A stretch of 17,569 nt of DNA from DAOTTW01 sp034437615 (GTDB taxonomy: Bacteria > Chloroflexota > Anaerolineae > Aggregatilineales > Phototrophicaceae), in contig DAOTTW010000097.1 in assembly GCA_034437615.1 (NCBI GenBank), forward strand, positions 1 to 17,569, given 5' to 3'. The notes under the pieces were generated by a model. It did no database searches. It saw nothing but the letters and a program-made list of their open reading frames with translations, and was not told the origin of the DNA. Within the stretch, counting starts at the first letter, position 1. The number at the start of each line of letters is the position of its first letter. The translations under genes and the position numbers were made by a program. Of the stretch, positions 1 through 8,163 are shown one piece after another.

Positions 1-332
1 ACACCGCCACCACCTGTAATCTCGATCTGCTTTTCGCGCTTCAAAAACTCCATAATCGAATCCAGCACACCGCTGAACGGCAGCTTAACGATGTCGGCGA
101 CTGCGTGGCCGTACATATCACCGCGCAGGTACAATACCTTCAGAACAAGGTCGGCCAGCGCGAGCTTGGATAGGCCAGTATCGGCAACAGAGGCAATCGG
201 CGGTGGTCCCCACAAACCGGATTGTGTTGATTGCTGGCCCTGCTGGTCACCTTGCGGCGCTTGCCCTTGCTGTGGACGCCGTTGCTGTTGAGGTTGTGAG
301 CCGATGCTTTTCAGGGGCTTGAGGTTTGCCAT
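1..332 (-). CDS. AAA-type ATPase, N-terminal part (3' end beyond left edge)
   Basis: Reading leftwards from an ATG at 332-330, the frame is open to the window edge (about 110 residues). It begins MANLKPLKSIGSQ, followed by a Gln-rich low-complexity linker (about residues 14-38). A folded segment follows, containing DTGLSKLALADLVLK, then LRGDMYGHAVADIVKLPF and LDSIMEFLKRE, ending at a Gly-rich turn (ITGGG). This matches my recollection of the winged-helix N-terminal domain that precedes the P-loop in a family of bacterial AAA ATPases, where the helix-turn-helix is followed by 'LKRE..IE..GG'. The Walker motifs would lie outside the window, so the ATPase assignment rests only on this N-terminal domain. 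The gene is divergent from the MBL-fold gene at 557. The Gln-rich linker is probably a flexible tether. Confidence 0.55.
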   Translation of the reverse strand, partial: MANLKPLKSIGSQPQQQRRPQQGQAPQGDQQGQQSTQSGLWGPPPIASVADTGLSKLALADLVLKVLYLRGDMYGHAVADIVKLPFSGVLDSIMEFLKREKQIEITGGGG

Positions 333-556
333 AGTCTCTTATCTTCCCTATCTGAAATCATGCAATGTTGCTATCGTTAAACAGCGTAGCACGAGATTTG
401 CGTTTGCAATGTATAGGGTAATGCGCCTTGATGCTTGATATGCGTAGCAACGTCGCGCCTGGTCCTGTTTAGTATAAGGCACACTGCACGCTCGAACAAG
501 CAATACTTTGTGCTGATATTAATTTGCAGATGTCAACGTTGGATCGGAATTTTGTC

Positions 557-1180
557 ATGATCGACACCCTACAATGGCTTGGGCACGGCAGTTTCTTGCT
601 ACAGGGGCCGCCAATTGTCTACATCAACCCCTGGCGCGTCGTCACTAGCGCGTTTCTGGCCGATGTCATCCTCATCAGCAACGACCAGTACGACCACTGC
701 TCCATAGCCGATGTCGAGAAACTCAGCAGCCCGGATACACGCTTAATCGGTAGCCAGGGCACAGTAGATCACATCCCAGGCGTGCAAACGCTACTCCCCT
801 GGCATAGCGTGCGGCTGGATCGCATCAGCATCAAGGCGGTTCCTGCCTACAAGCCAGGCCGTGAAACACCGGGGGGGCTGGGCTTCGTCCTTTCGATGCA
901 TTACTATGACATCTACTACGCGGGTAACACTGGCCAAATACCAGAGCTAGACCTGATTAAGCCCGATATTGCCATTTTGCCCATTGATGGCGGTGCGCGT
1001 CTCAGCGTTGAGGAAGCCGTCGAAGTGGTGGACCGGATGCGCCCCCGCTGGGTATTACCGAGCCATTGGGGTAGCGCCGCCAGCAACGCCACGTTATTTG
1101 ACGCACAGCGGTTTAAGCGTTTGGTCGGGGACCGTGCACAGGTGATCTTGCCAGCCAAGCACGCTATAAGCAACCAGTAG
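557..1180 (+). CDS. MBL-fold metal-dependent hydrolase-like protein with altered metal ligands
   Basis: This is a 207-residue metallo-beta-lactamase-fold protein, from the ATG at 557. That start gives MIDTLQWLGHGSFLL, the usual beginning of the UPF0173/YtkL-like subgroup; a TTG at 524 and an ATG at 530 are in frame but add nothing recognisable and lack a good ribosome site. Family landmarks are present in order: GHGSF (residues 9-13), INPW (23-26), the metal motif region SNDQYDHC (41-48), AGNTG (122-126) and PSHWG (168-172). In active members the motif reads H-x-H-x-D-H and the later Asp is in GDT. Here the corresponding residues are N42, Q44, D46, H47 and N124, so several ligands are replaced. 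It may bind metal differently or be a non-catalytic homologue. It is a single-gene unit, convergent with the response regulator. Confidence 0.8.
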   Translation: MIDTLQWLGHGSFLLQGPPIVYINPWRVVTSAFLADVILISNDQYDHCSIADVEKLSSPDTRLIGSQGTVDHIPGVQTLLPWHSVRLDRISIKAVPAYKPGRETPGGLGFVLSMHYYDIYYAGNTGQIPELDLIKPDIAILPIDGGARLSVEEAVEVVDRMRPRWVLPSHWGSAASNATLFDAQRFKRLVGDRAQVILPAKHAISNQ

Positions 1181-1258
1181 CCGAGCTAGGTAGCACCACA
1201 AGCAAACGTAGACGGTGAAAATTGTAACTACTCAGGTAAGCCCATTTTGCCCGCGACT

Positions 1259-1319
1259 CACCCCTCAGGGTGTTTCTGCGGTCCAAAATGGTTGTGTAGG
1301 GACGCGGCTTGCTGCGTCC
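1259..1319. repeat. Paired hairpin repeat, GTAGGGAC family, copy 1
   Basis: Two short hairpins lie in the 154-base convergent gap. The first is CACCC/GGGTG at 1259-1272 with loop CTCA. The second is GGACGC/GCGTCC at 1300-1319, preceded by TTGTGTA so that the core GTAGGGAC starts at 1296. No T-run follows the second stem (AAAAA comes next), so it is not a classical terminator on the plus strand. Confidence 0.7.
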
Positions 1320-1334
1320 GCCGCGAAAAACACG

Positions 1335-1703
1335 CTAGTCACCCAGGAAACTCTCAATTGTCGAGATGAGTTCCTTGCGGCTGACGGGCTTCGCCAGGTA
1401 ACCATCACAGCCTGATTTCAGGTAACGTTCGCGGTCACCGTACAGGGCATTTGCCGTAAGCGCAATCACCGGGATGTGCGCCGTATCCTCCCCCGCCCTG
1501 ATTTTCTCGGTCACCTGAAGACCATCCATATCCGGCAGGTTCATATCCACCAGCATCAAATCTGGCTGCTGTTGACGCGCCATCGCCAACCCCGTTATGC
1601 CGTCGCTGGCCTCCAACATAGCATACCCCTCACTGCTGAGCATACGGCGCACAAGGCGCATATTTTGTGGGTTGTCCTCGATGTATAGAATGGTCTTGGT
1701 CAT
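1335..1703 (-). CDS. Single-domain response regulator (CheY/DivK-like receiver)
   Basis: This 122-residue protein consists of one receiver domain and nothing else. The acidic pocket is E9-D10 (ILYIEDN), the phospho-acceptor is D53 (LVDMNLPDMDG), the switch Thr is T83 (IALTANA) and the conserved Lys is K105 (LAKPVS). It has no output domain, so it must act by binding a partner such as a histidine kinase, a phosphotransfer protein or an effector enzyme. The VDMNLPDMDG and ALTANA signatures are typical of the DivK-like and hybrid-kinase receiver group. The gene starts 42 bases after fabH ends and runs in the same direction, so it may be the last gene of the fab transcript. No kinase is encoded in the window. 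The family call is very secure; the partner is unknown. Confidence 0.95.
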   Translation of the reverse strand: MTKTILYIEDNPQNMRLVRRMLSSEGYAMLEASDGITGLAMARQQQPDLMLVDMNLPDMDGLQVTEKIRAGEDTAHIPVIALTANALYGDRERYLKSGCDGYLAKPVSRKELISTIESFLGD

Positions 1704-1745
1704 CTACCCGTCAATTTCTGTAGTAGGTTTGTTTCCGTTTGTCCA

Positions 1746-2888
1746 CTATTCCTTGCGTGACATGCGTGGCTTGAACGAGAAGGCACGCCGCAAACGCGAC
1801 CAACGCGCCCGCCAGCGTGCCAGCGTGTAGGAAAGCAAGCGCCGTTGCCGCGTAAAGCGCGCGCTCTGCTGAGTATGAGATTGTGGCCGACTCCAACGCA
1901 GCATCATCGAAGCCCACGATAAACCACCACCGAAGCCCACCAGCATCAGGTTGTCGTCTTCCTTGATGCGCCCCTCTTGCACGGCCTCACACAGCGCCAT
2001 CGGAATTGACGCCGCCGATGTGTTGCCGTAACGGTCCAGATTGCTGACGAATTTGCCCACATCCATGCGCAGTTTCTTCGCGGTGTAATCCAGAATACGC
2101 TGGTTGGCCTGATGCGGCACCACCCAGTCGATGTCATCCAGCGTCATACCCGCCATTTCCGTCGCCTGCCGGATGCTCTCGTCAACGACACGGGTGGCAA
2201 ATTTAAACACCTCACCGCCCGCCATATACATCTTGTTGATCTTGTGGCCGTTCAGGTTCGGGTTATTTGACGTGGGGATGGCCAGCAAATCCCAGCCTGC
2301 ACCATCAGAGCGCATCACGCTAGACATCACGCCCCCCTCGTTTTCACCCGCTTGCAGCACCATCGCCCCAGCACCGTCACCGAACAAAATGCACGTGCTG
2401 CGGTCCTGCCAATCCAGCACACGGCTCATCGTCTCCGCGCCGATGACAAGCACCGTGCGCAAACTGCCGCTACGGATGGCCTGCGCACCCATATTCAGCG
2501 CATAAACATAGCCCGAACACGCCGCACTGAGGTCAAACGCTCCGGCTTTGCTGGCCCCCAGCCAATCCTGAATCAAGCTGGCTGTGCTGGGGAAGATGTT
2601 ATCCGGTGTGGACGTGGCTACGATAATCAGATCAAGCTCTGTGGGCAGGATGTCCGCGACTTCCATTGCCCGTTGTGCCGCTTTATAGGCCAGTGAAGCC
2701 GTCGATTCGCGTTCATTGGCAATGCGGCGCTCACGAATGCCAGTACGGGCGCGGATCCATTCGTCGTTCGTCTCGACAATTGCCGATAAGTCGTCGTTGG
2801 TCATGACTGCTTCGGGCACAGCCATCCCCCAACCGACGACATGGGCATAGACCGGTACGTTAACCAGCGTTGTGTTAGGCGTGACCAT
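1746..2888 (-). CDS. fabH: 3-oxoacyl-ACP synthase III with basic C-terminal extension
   Basis: FabH (KAS III) starts fatty-acid synthesis by condensing an acyl-CoA primer with malonyl-ACP in the cytoplasm. The thiolase-fold protein has the full catalytic triad: C124 (DLSAACSGYVYAL), H259 (WVVPHQANQRI) and N289 (YGNTSAASIPMAL). The Gly-rich end of the fold (GFGGGLSWASMMLRW) is at 318-332, where most FabH proteins stop. Here about 48 more residues follow, very rich in Arg and containing several Trp, ending RMSRKE. The total of 380 residues compares with about 320-335 in the family. The start ATG at 2888 lies inside the last codons of fabF (14-base overlap), which points to translational coupling. 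The tail could be a membrane or protein contact, or the result of a lost stop codon. Confidence 0.95.
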   Translation of the reverse strand: MVTPNTTLVNVPVYAHVVGWGMAVPEAVMTNDDLSAIVETNDEWIRARTGIRERRIANERESTASLAYKAAQRAMEVADILPTELDLIIVATSTPDNIFPSTASLIQDWLGASKAGAFDLSAACSGYVYALNMGAQAIRSGSLRTVLVIGAETMSRVLDWQDRSTCILFGDGAGAMVLQAGENEGGVMSSVMRSDGAGWDLLAIPTSNNPNLNGHKINKMYMAGGEVFKFATRVVDESIRQATEMAGMTLDDIDWVVPHQANQRILDYTAKKLRMDVGKFVSNLDRYGNTSAASIPMALCEAVQEGRIKEDDNLMLVGFGGGLSWASMMLRWSRPQSHTQQSARFTRQRRLLSYTLARWRARWSRLRRAFSFKPRMSRKE

Positions 2889-4131
2889 TGTGTGTGTATT
2901 GACCCATGATTATCACTGCATTATGTCCACCGAAACCAAACCCATTGCTCATCGCAACGTTGACTTCGCGCTCTACCCCGGTCAGCGGCGTGTAATCCAG
3001 GTCGCAATCGGGGTCCGGTGTCTCTAAATTGATCGTCGGCGGGATGAAATTATCGCGGATGGCCATCAAGCACCACAGCGCCTCAACTGCCCCCGCAGCC
3101 CCCAATAAATGCCCTGTCATGGATTTAGTCGAACTGATCGGAATATCATAGACGACCTCACCCAATGCACGCTTGATAGCGCGTGTCTCGGCGGCATCGT
3201 TCATCTGTGTGCCTGTGCCATGCGCGTTGATATAGTGGAGGTCTCTCGCTCCAAGTTGGGCGTCTTTCAGCGCTTCGACCATCGCACGCGCAGCCGCTTC
3301 GCCTGTGCTCATCGGTGAGGTGGGGTGATAGGCATCCGATGTGTGGCCATACCCCAGAATCTCGCCGTGAATCGTCGCACCACGCGCCAATGCATACTCT
3401 AAATCCTCCAGCACCAACATCGCAGAGCCTTCGGCGGGCACGAAGCCATCGCGCTCATAATCGAAGGGGCGGCTGGCTTTTTCCGGCTCGGTGTTACGCT
3501 TGCTCAGGGCTTTCATATTGTTAAAGCCCGCCAGCGTGATCGGCGCGACGGCTGCTTCGGTGGCACCCGCCAGCATCGCTTTCGCCTGACCACGACGGAT
3601 CATCTCGGCGGCTTCCCCAATGCAGTTGTTGCCCGTCGCGCAGGCCGTCGTGATGTTCATGTTGGGGCCGCGCAAGCCTAAATCCTGCGATACCATGCCG
3701 GAGCTGCTGTCTACCAGCACCTTCGGGATGGCGAACGCACTGACGCGCCGATGCCCCTTCTCATTGAAGGTGTTGACCGATTCCACCAGCGACTCAATAC
3801 CACCGATGCCCGTGCCAACGATGCAACCGATGTCATAGCAGTTCTCAGCCGTCACTCGCAGGCCGCTGCTTTCGATGGCTTGGCGTGCGCTGACAACCGC
3901 AAAGTGTATAACGCGGTCCATGCGCTGTGCTTCCTTGCGGCCTAGCACCTCACCCGCGTCAAAATTCCGCACTTCACCCGCGACCTGATTCTCCGTCAGA
4001 GAACGGTCATAGCGCGTGATGAAGCTAATCCCGCTTTTGCCAGCCGCACAACTGCGCCACGCTTCTTCTGCTGTATTGCCCAGCGGCGTAATCGCACCAT
4101 AACCGGTGATGACAACGCGTCGTCTGTCCAT
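2875..4131 (-). CDS. fabF: 3-oxoacyl-ACP synthase II
   Basis: FabF (KAS II) carries out chain-elongating condensations in type II fatty-acid synthesis. The 418-residue product starts MDRRRVVITGYG and has the Cys-His-His triad of the elongating synthases: C164 (TTACATGNNCIG), H304 (NAHGTGT) and H341 (KSMTGHLLGAAG, with K336 nearby). The C-terminal GFGFGGHNA motif is at 398-405. The ATG at 4131 is preferred over the in-frame one at 4170 because it gives the usual family N-terminus and follows a purine-rich ribosome site (GGAGG and AGGGAAG just upstream). The gene is first in a leftward operon and overlaps fabH. No acpP, fabD or fabG lies in the window, so these two condensing enzymes are separated from the rest of the pathway. 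Confidence 0.97.
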   Translation of the reverse strand: MDRRRVVITGYGAITPLGNTAEEAWRSCAAGKSGISFITRYDRSLTENQVAGEVRNFDAGEVLGRKEAQRMDRVIHFAVVSARQAIESSGLRVTAENCYDIGCIVGTGIGGIESLVESVNTFNEKGHRRVSAFAIPKVLVDSSSGMVSQDLGLRGPNMNITTACATGNNCIGEAAEMIRRGQAKAMLAGATEAAVAPITLAGFNNMKALSKRNTEPEKASRPFDYERDGFVPAEGSAMLVLEDLEYALARGATIHGEILGYGHTSDAYHPTSPMSTGEAAARAMVEALKDAQLGARDLHYINAHGTGTQMNDAAETRAIKRALGEVVYDIPISSTKSMTGHLLGAAGAVEALWCLMAIRDNFIPPTINLETPDPDCDLDYTPLTGVEREVNVAMSNGFGFGGHNAVIIMGQYTHNGHA

Positions 4132-4268
4132 CTTGGCTTCCCTGCCTCCCCGATGTGGTTGGTTTTGCAAGCTTCTCGCGTCCTATCTTCGCATGGGTGG
4201 ACGCACATAGCGCTTGTCACTAGGATGAACAACACTGCCGATGCACATTCGTTGCCCCACGAGTGGGC

Positions 4269-4354
4269 TTTTCAACATGATCTGGCGTGTTATAATCCTG
4301 CACCTGATTAATTCTGTTTTTTGTTTGCCTATTTTGTGCGCGGCGCATTATAGC
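4269..4354 (+). promoter_or_regulatory. Candidate promoters for the SDR-GNAT-proC unit
   Basis: In the 300-base divergent gap between fabF and the SDR gene there is a perfect TATAAT at 4291-4296, with a poor -35 (TTTTCA at 4269, 16-base spacer). A second pair is TTGCCT 4325-4330 and TATAGC 4349-4354 (18-base spacer). A small bulged GCCC/GGGC hairpin followed by TTTT (4254-4272) precedes them. I could not find a convincing leftward promoter for fabF by eye. Confidence 0.25.
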
Positions 4355-4431
4355 ACGCCTGCGGAGAAGTCAAGCGTGCAGCCACAAACGCACCACGTCA
4401 CAGTCACATAGGCGCTTTTTCAGCGAGCCTC

Positions 4432-5394
4432 ATGATTTTAGTCACTGGATCAACTGGTTTTATCGGGCGTCATACCGTGCGGCAACTGATGGCAGATGGT
4501 TTACCCGTGCGCTGCCTCGTTCAAACGCGACAATTGCGGCGCGGCTTACCCTGGGACGCCGAAGCCGACAACGCGCCGCAGATCATCGAAGGCCACATCC
4601 TGGACGATGAAGCCGTGTTCCAGGCCGTGACCGGGGCGCATACGATTATTCACCTGGATAGCGCGATGTGGTGGGGGCGGCGGCGCGAATTAGAGCGTAT
4701 CGAAATCGCCGGCACGCGCAACCTGCTCAGCATCGCACGCTCTGCACGTGTCGGGCGCGTGATTACACTCAGCCATCTGGGGGCCATGCAATCGTCGGCC
4801 TACCTGCTGCACAGCATCAAAGGCCAGGTTGAAGAGGCCGTGCGCAATAGCGGCCTTGCGTTCACCATCATCCGCTCTGGCATCGCCTACGGCGAAGACG
4901 ACGCCTTCATCAACCACATTGCGATGATGCTGGCGAATAACCCCTTTGCCTACCTTATGCCCGGTCAAGGTGAAACGATCCTGCACCCCATGTACATCGC
5001 CGATCTGGTGCGCGTCCTGACAGCCACGCTGGAAAACATGGATACCGTAGACCGCACGTTAGAAGTCGGCGGCGCAGAGTACACCACCTATGAGGATTTA
5101 CTGTACACCGTAATGCGCGTCACGGGGATATTCCGGCCAGTGGTGTCCATCGCACCCTATGCCATGCGCCTGATTGCCAATATCTATCGGCGCACCTTCC
5201 CGCGCTCGCTAATGACCCCGCAATGGCTGGATATCCTCGCCACCAACCGCACAGCCAGGCTCGGCAACGTCTATGATTATTTCGGCTTTCAGCCGCGCCG
5301 CTTCGAGGATACGCTGCTGACCTACCTGCCACATCGAACGTATTTCTGGCGTGGCCTGGGCGCGACCTTCCGGCGGCATCCCAGAAGCATCTAG
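4432..5394 (+). CDS. Atypical SDR, NAD(P)-dependent epimerase/NDUFA9-like
   Basis: This 320-residue protein has an N-terminal Rossmann fold. The nucleotide-binding motif VTGSTGFIG is at residues 4-12 (G6, G9, G12), followed by the second strand LPVRCLVQTR. HLDSAMWWG (74-82) and ITLSHLGA (111-118) fill the usual NAD-site positions. The classical YxxxK catalytic pair is not conserved: Y124 and K130 sit in SAYLLHSIKGQVE, which is the atypical-SDR pattern of the NmrA/NDUFA9-like group. The C-terminal half contains YGEDDAFINHI and HPMYIADLVRVL, both normal for this group, where it forms the substrate cap. Such proteins are often sugar-nucleotide, quinone-related or regulatory enzymes; the substrate cannot be told here. 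First gene of a rightward unit; the GNAT gene starts 11 bases downstream. Confidence 0.85.
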   Translation: MILVTGSTGFIGRHTVRQLMADGLPVRCLVQTRQLRRGLPWDAEADNAPQIIEGHILDDEAVFQAVTGAHTIIHLDSAMWWGRRRELERIEIAGTRNLLSIARSARVGRVITLSHLGAMQSSAYLLHSIKGQVEEAVRNSGLAFTIIRSGIAYGEDDAFINHIAMMLANNPFAYLMPGQGETILHPMYIADLVRVLTATLENMDTVDRTLEVGGAEYTTYEDLLYTVMRVTGIFRPVVSIAPYAMRLIANIYRRTFPRSLMTPQWLDILATNRTARLGNVYDYFGFQPRRFEDTLLTYLPHRTYFWRGLGATFRRHPRSI

Positions 5395-5405
5395 GGGGCA
5401 ACATC

Positions 5406-6251
5406 ATGCACGACATCACAATCAGACGCCTACACAGCCCGCAGCACATGCACGCCCTGGTCGAACTCCAAAAAGAATACTGGGGTGAGGATGCCGATAA
5501 TCTGGTGCCTGGGCATATGCTGCTGTCGTTAGCGGCCTACAGCGGCCTGATTTTAGGCGCTTATGAGGGTGATAGTGATACGCTAGTCGGTGGCTCTATC
5601 GGCTTCATCGGCACGAAAGCGAACCCTGATGAGCGAGAAGCCGCCGCAGAGCAGCTTGTCGTTATGTCCAAGCGGGCCATCGTGAGCGCAAACCACCAGG
5701 GCAAGGGCATCGGTGAAGCGCTCAAGCGCAAGCAATATGACATCGCAGCAGCCTACAACATCAAGCTGGTTATCTGGACGTTCGACCCGCTGCTATCGCG
5801 CAACGCCTACTTCAATCTACATAAACTTGGTGCTGTCGGGCAGCAATTTATACTGGACCCTTACGCATCGGTCACAAGCGCAAATGCCGCTAGCATGTCC
5901 GGTGATCGCATCGTGGCGCATTGGTGGGTGCGTCATCCGCACGTCACCGAACGCGGCAAACGCGCCTATCATGAGGCAGCACAGATCAACCAGACAGCGA
6001 TGCACAACGGCCTACTGACGCCGACAGACCTGCACGACGTTGATGCGGCACAGACGGCCCGCTTGCAAATCCCAGCAGACTTTGCCGATCTACAGGCAGC
6101 CGACGCCGGATTAGCGCAGGCGTGGCGCTCGCACGTGCGGCAGGGCTTTCAGCACATGATGCAGGCAGGCTACATCGTGACGGATTTCTGGCGACATCAG
6201 GGCCACAGCTATTACGTGTTCACGCCGGATGATGGCTCTTTCGCATTCTGA
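5406..6251 (+). CDS. GNAT-family N-acetyltransferase (COG3375-like)
   Basis: This 281-residue protein has a GNAT fold. The acetyl-CoA loop is QGKGIGEALK (residues 98-107) and the following strand is IKLVIWTFDPLLSRNAYFN (119-137), with NLHKLGAVGQ after it. The WTFDPL..RNAYFNLHKLGA block is what I recall as the signature of the COG3375 group of predicted acetyltransferases. The acceptor substrate is not known for this group. Residues from about 175 on (HWWVRHPHV and beyond) extend the fold with a helical tail. The ribosome site AGGGGG overlaps the stop codon of the SDR gene, so the two are co-translated. It is followed by proC after 112 bases. Confidence 0.88.
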   Translation: MHDITIRRLHSPQHMHALVELQKEYWGEDADNLVPGHMLLSLAAYSGLILGAYEGDSDTLVGGSIGFIGTKANPDEREAAAEQLVVMSKRAIVSANHQGKGIGEALKRKQYDIAAAYNIKLVIWTFDPLLSRNAYFNLHKLGAVGQQFILDPYASVTSANAASMSGDRIVAHWWVRHPHVTERGKRAYHEAAQINQTAMHNGLLTPTDLHDVDAAQTARLQIPADFADLQAADAGLAQAWRSHVRQGFQHMMQAGYIVTDFWRHQGHSYYVFTPDDGSFAF

Positions 6252-6363
6252 GTACATTCACAGCATTAAAACACTTGTCTGCGTGCCCTTTGTGCCATCA
6301 TGGTTAAAACGTCGGCAACATCCGACAAAAAACAATGGCAAAACACATCAAGGACAAACCGTT

Positions 6364-7185
6364 ATGTTTGACGATCAAAAAATTGCCTTTATCGGTGCTG
6401 GCATGATGGGAGGGGCGTTCATCGGTGGTCTGCTGCAAAAGGGCATCCTGAAGCCAGAGCAGATCATCGCCGCCGACCCCGACCAAACACGCGGTAACAC
6501 ACTCGCCCAGCAACACGGCATCCAACACACGACGCATAACACCGAAGCAGCACAAGAGGCCGATATTTTGATCCTGGCCATCAAGCCGCAAATGGCCGAC
6601 CATGTGCTGCCGCAGTTGCGTGGGCGCGTGGATTCGGCGGCGCTGGTGCTGAGCGTGATGGCTGGCGTCAAAATCCGCGACATCAGCGGCGCGTTGCACA
6701 ATGCCCGCGTCGTGCGCAGCATCCCCAATACCCCGGCCACCATTGGCGAAGGCATCACCGTCTGGACGGCCACACACGAAGTGCCCGATCAAGGGCGTCA
6801 GCAGGCGCGTACAATTTTGCAGGCGCTTGGCGAGCAGATTTACGTCGAGGATGAATACTATCTGGATATGGCCACTGGCCTCAGCGGTAGCGGTCCGGCC
6901 TTCGTGTTTCTGTTCATCGAAGCCATGATTGATGCCGGGGTCCGCGTCGGCTTCCCACGTGCACAAGCCGAAAAATTGGCCATGCAGACGATACGCGGCG
7001 CGGTGCTATATGCCGACCAATCCGGCCTGCATCCGGCAGTCTTGCGCAATCAGGTGACTTCACCAGGCGGCACGACCGCCGCCGGCTTGCACGAACTCGA
7101 ACGTAATGCCTTGCGTGCAACCATTGCAGATGCAGTGTGGGCGGCCTATCAACGCTCCGTTGAACTCGGTGACAGCGAGGATTAA
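6364..7185 (+). CDS. proC: Pyrroline-5-carboxylate reductase
   Basis: ProC reduces 1-pyrroline-5-carboxylate to L-proline with NAD(P)H, the last step of proline synthesis, in the cytoplasm. The 273-residue product starts MFDDQKIAFIGAGMMGGA, with the dinucleotide motif GAGMMG at 11-16. LAIKPQ (about residue 77) and the LSGSGPAFVFLFIEA block of the dimer domain follow, and the C-terminal signature TSPGGTTAAGLHELE is intact. An upstream in-frame ATG at 6229 would add 45 unrelated residues overlapping the GNAT gene; the start at 6364 is chosen because it gives the family N-terminus and has AAGGA at 6350-6354, nine bases away. Length and motifs are fully normal. Confidence 0.97.
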   Translation: MFDDQKIAFIGAGMMGGAFIGGLLQKGILKPEQIIAADPDQTRGNTLAQQHGIQHTTHNTEAAQEADILILAIKPQMADHVLPQLRGRVDSAALVLSVMAGVKIRDISGALHNARVVRSIPNTPATIGEGITVWTATHEVPDQGRQQARTILQALGEQIYVEDEYYLDMATGLSGSGPAFVFLFIEAMIDAGVRVGFPRAQAEKLAMQTIRGAVLYADQSGLHPAVLRNQVTSPGGTTAAGLHELERNALRATIADAVWAAYQRSVELGDSED

Positions 7186-7239
7186 GCGCCGTCTTGCACA
7201 GGCTTAGGCCATCCCAACAAAATAACTGACACGGTTTGC

Positions 7240-7299
7240 GGACACGGCTTGCCGTGTCCCTGCGAACGGTGCCCTGTAGGGACACCCTTCTGGGTGTCC
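7240..7299. repeat. Paired hairpin repeat, GTAGGGAC family, copy 2
   Basis: Two perfect hairpins lie in the convergent proC/DUF2085 gap. The first is GGACACGGC-TT-GCCGTGTCC at 7240-7259. The second is GGACACCC-TTCT-GGGTGTCC at 7280-7299, preceded by CCTGTA so that GTAGGGAC starts at 7276. The stems differ from copy 1 in both arms together. Confidence 0.8.
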
Positions 7300-7301
7300 G
7301 A

Positions 7302-7329
7302 GCGGCGTCAGCCGCATTGCTTGTTTTTT
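7302..7329 (+). terminator. Probable intrinsic terminator after proC
   Basis: The stem GCGGC/GCCGC (7302-7306 and 7311-7315, loop GTCA) is followed by ATTGCTTG and a run of six T (7324-7329). The short GC stem plus U-tract is a plausible terminator for the rightward proC transcript, though the spacing between stem and T-run is longer than ideal. Confidence 0.5.
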
Positions 7330-7342
7330 AGCTGGAAAGGCC

Positions 7343-8128
7343 TTATGCCTGGATGCCAGCTTTCGCTAGCTTCGCCTCGATCTGTTCGCGGCTGTCACGC
7401 ATGGACATTTCAACATACGGGAAGCCCAGCCAGGCATTCATCAGGCCAAAATAAAAGCCCGTCGCCACACGGAAAAACGGCTCCGTCTCGCGCACATCCC
7501 AGAAGTTAAACGGATCGTAGCTCAACAATTGGCTACCGCCATCTAAGGCGATGGGGCCGAGACCGACAATCAACCAGATCAGGATCGGCACCGGTTGGAT
7601 GCGCCGCCGCACATACGGGATCGAGAAGATCACACAACCGACGAATAAGCCCATGTAAATCATCACATCACGCGCACAGATGGCCGTTTTGTAGCCGAGT
7701 TGCTGATTGCCCTGAAAGAAGCGTGCAGGCTCCCAGAATGAGCGCTCAAACGTGGTTAAATCCGTCGCAGAGGGTTCTCGAAAATTGGGAATGCGGGCGC
7801 TCCAACCATCGTAAAAGTCGGGGATGTCCGCAATCACAGCTTCATAAGAGCGCAGGTTAGAATCCGAGATTTCACGCGGGTAAAAGGGCTGCTCACCATA
7901 TAAAAAGATCGAGCGAAAGGCGAATTGGTGGCACAGCGGGCTATATAGCGTATACAGGAAGTTCGCCGGGCCTGTCGCACCGACCTGCATCAAGGTGGGG
8001 GCGACCCAGGGGCCAGCCGTGAACAAGCCGAGGCCAACGAGTACGATTTTCAGCCAATTGCGCGTGAGGCGCAGCACGAAGATATTTGCGCGTACTGCCG
8101 ACGAGTTGCGCCGGGTGTCATCTGCCAT
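7343..8128 (-). CDS. DUF2085 family membrane protein
   Basis: This 261-residue integral membrane protein is the last gene of the leftward thiol-disulfide operon. The DUF2085 signature is recognisable: LCHQ (C66, H67), CARD (C151, R153, D154) just before a membrane helix, IALDGGSQLL (D196) and DVRETEPFFRVATG (R213, E214). Hydrophobic segments are at about 26-47, 155-172, 180-195 and 222-236. About 70 polar residues between the CHQ and CARD motifs (roughly 75-145) look like an inserted or enlarged loop, which makes the protein longer than the short family members I recall. The biochemical function of DUF2085 is not established; the paired Cys, His and Asp motifs suggest a metal or redox site. 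Its place behind two TlpA-type proteins makes a redox role plausible, but that is inference. Confidence 0.8.
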   Translation of the reverse strand: MADDTRRNSSAVRANIFVLRLTRNWLKIVLVGLGLFTAGPWVAPTLMQVGATGPANFLYTLYSPLCHQFAFRSIFLYGEQPFYPREISDSNLRSYEAVIADIPDFYDGWSARIPNFREPSATDLTTFERSFWEPARFFQGNQQLGYKTAICARDVMIYMGLFVGCVIFSIPYVRRRIQPVPILIWLIVGLGPIALDGGSQLLSYDPFNFWDVRETEPFFRVATGFYFGLMNAWLGFPYVEMSMRDSREQIEAKLAKAGIQA

Positions 8129-8163
8129 GAAGTCATCCAGTGGTTGTGTGCGTCACGCCTGTT

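Noticed and set aside
1711..1917. Frame overlapping the end of fabH, considered as a separate gene or frameshift product
   Set aside because: It has no ribosome site or family similarity; the FabH frame itself remains open through the tail.
4254..4272. GCCC/GGGC hairpin followed by TTTT as a terminator
   Set aside because: The stem is short and bulged, and it lies between divergent genes where no rightward transcript needs ending; noted only with the promoter region.
6304..6966. Open frame of 220 residues on the minus strand
   Set aside because: It lies opposite proC, has a composition typical of an antisense shadow, and shows no recognisable domain.
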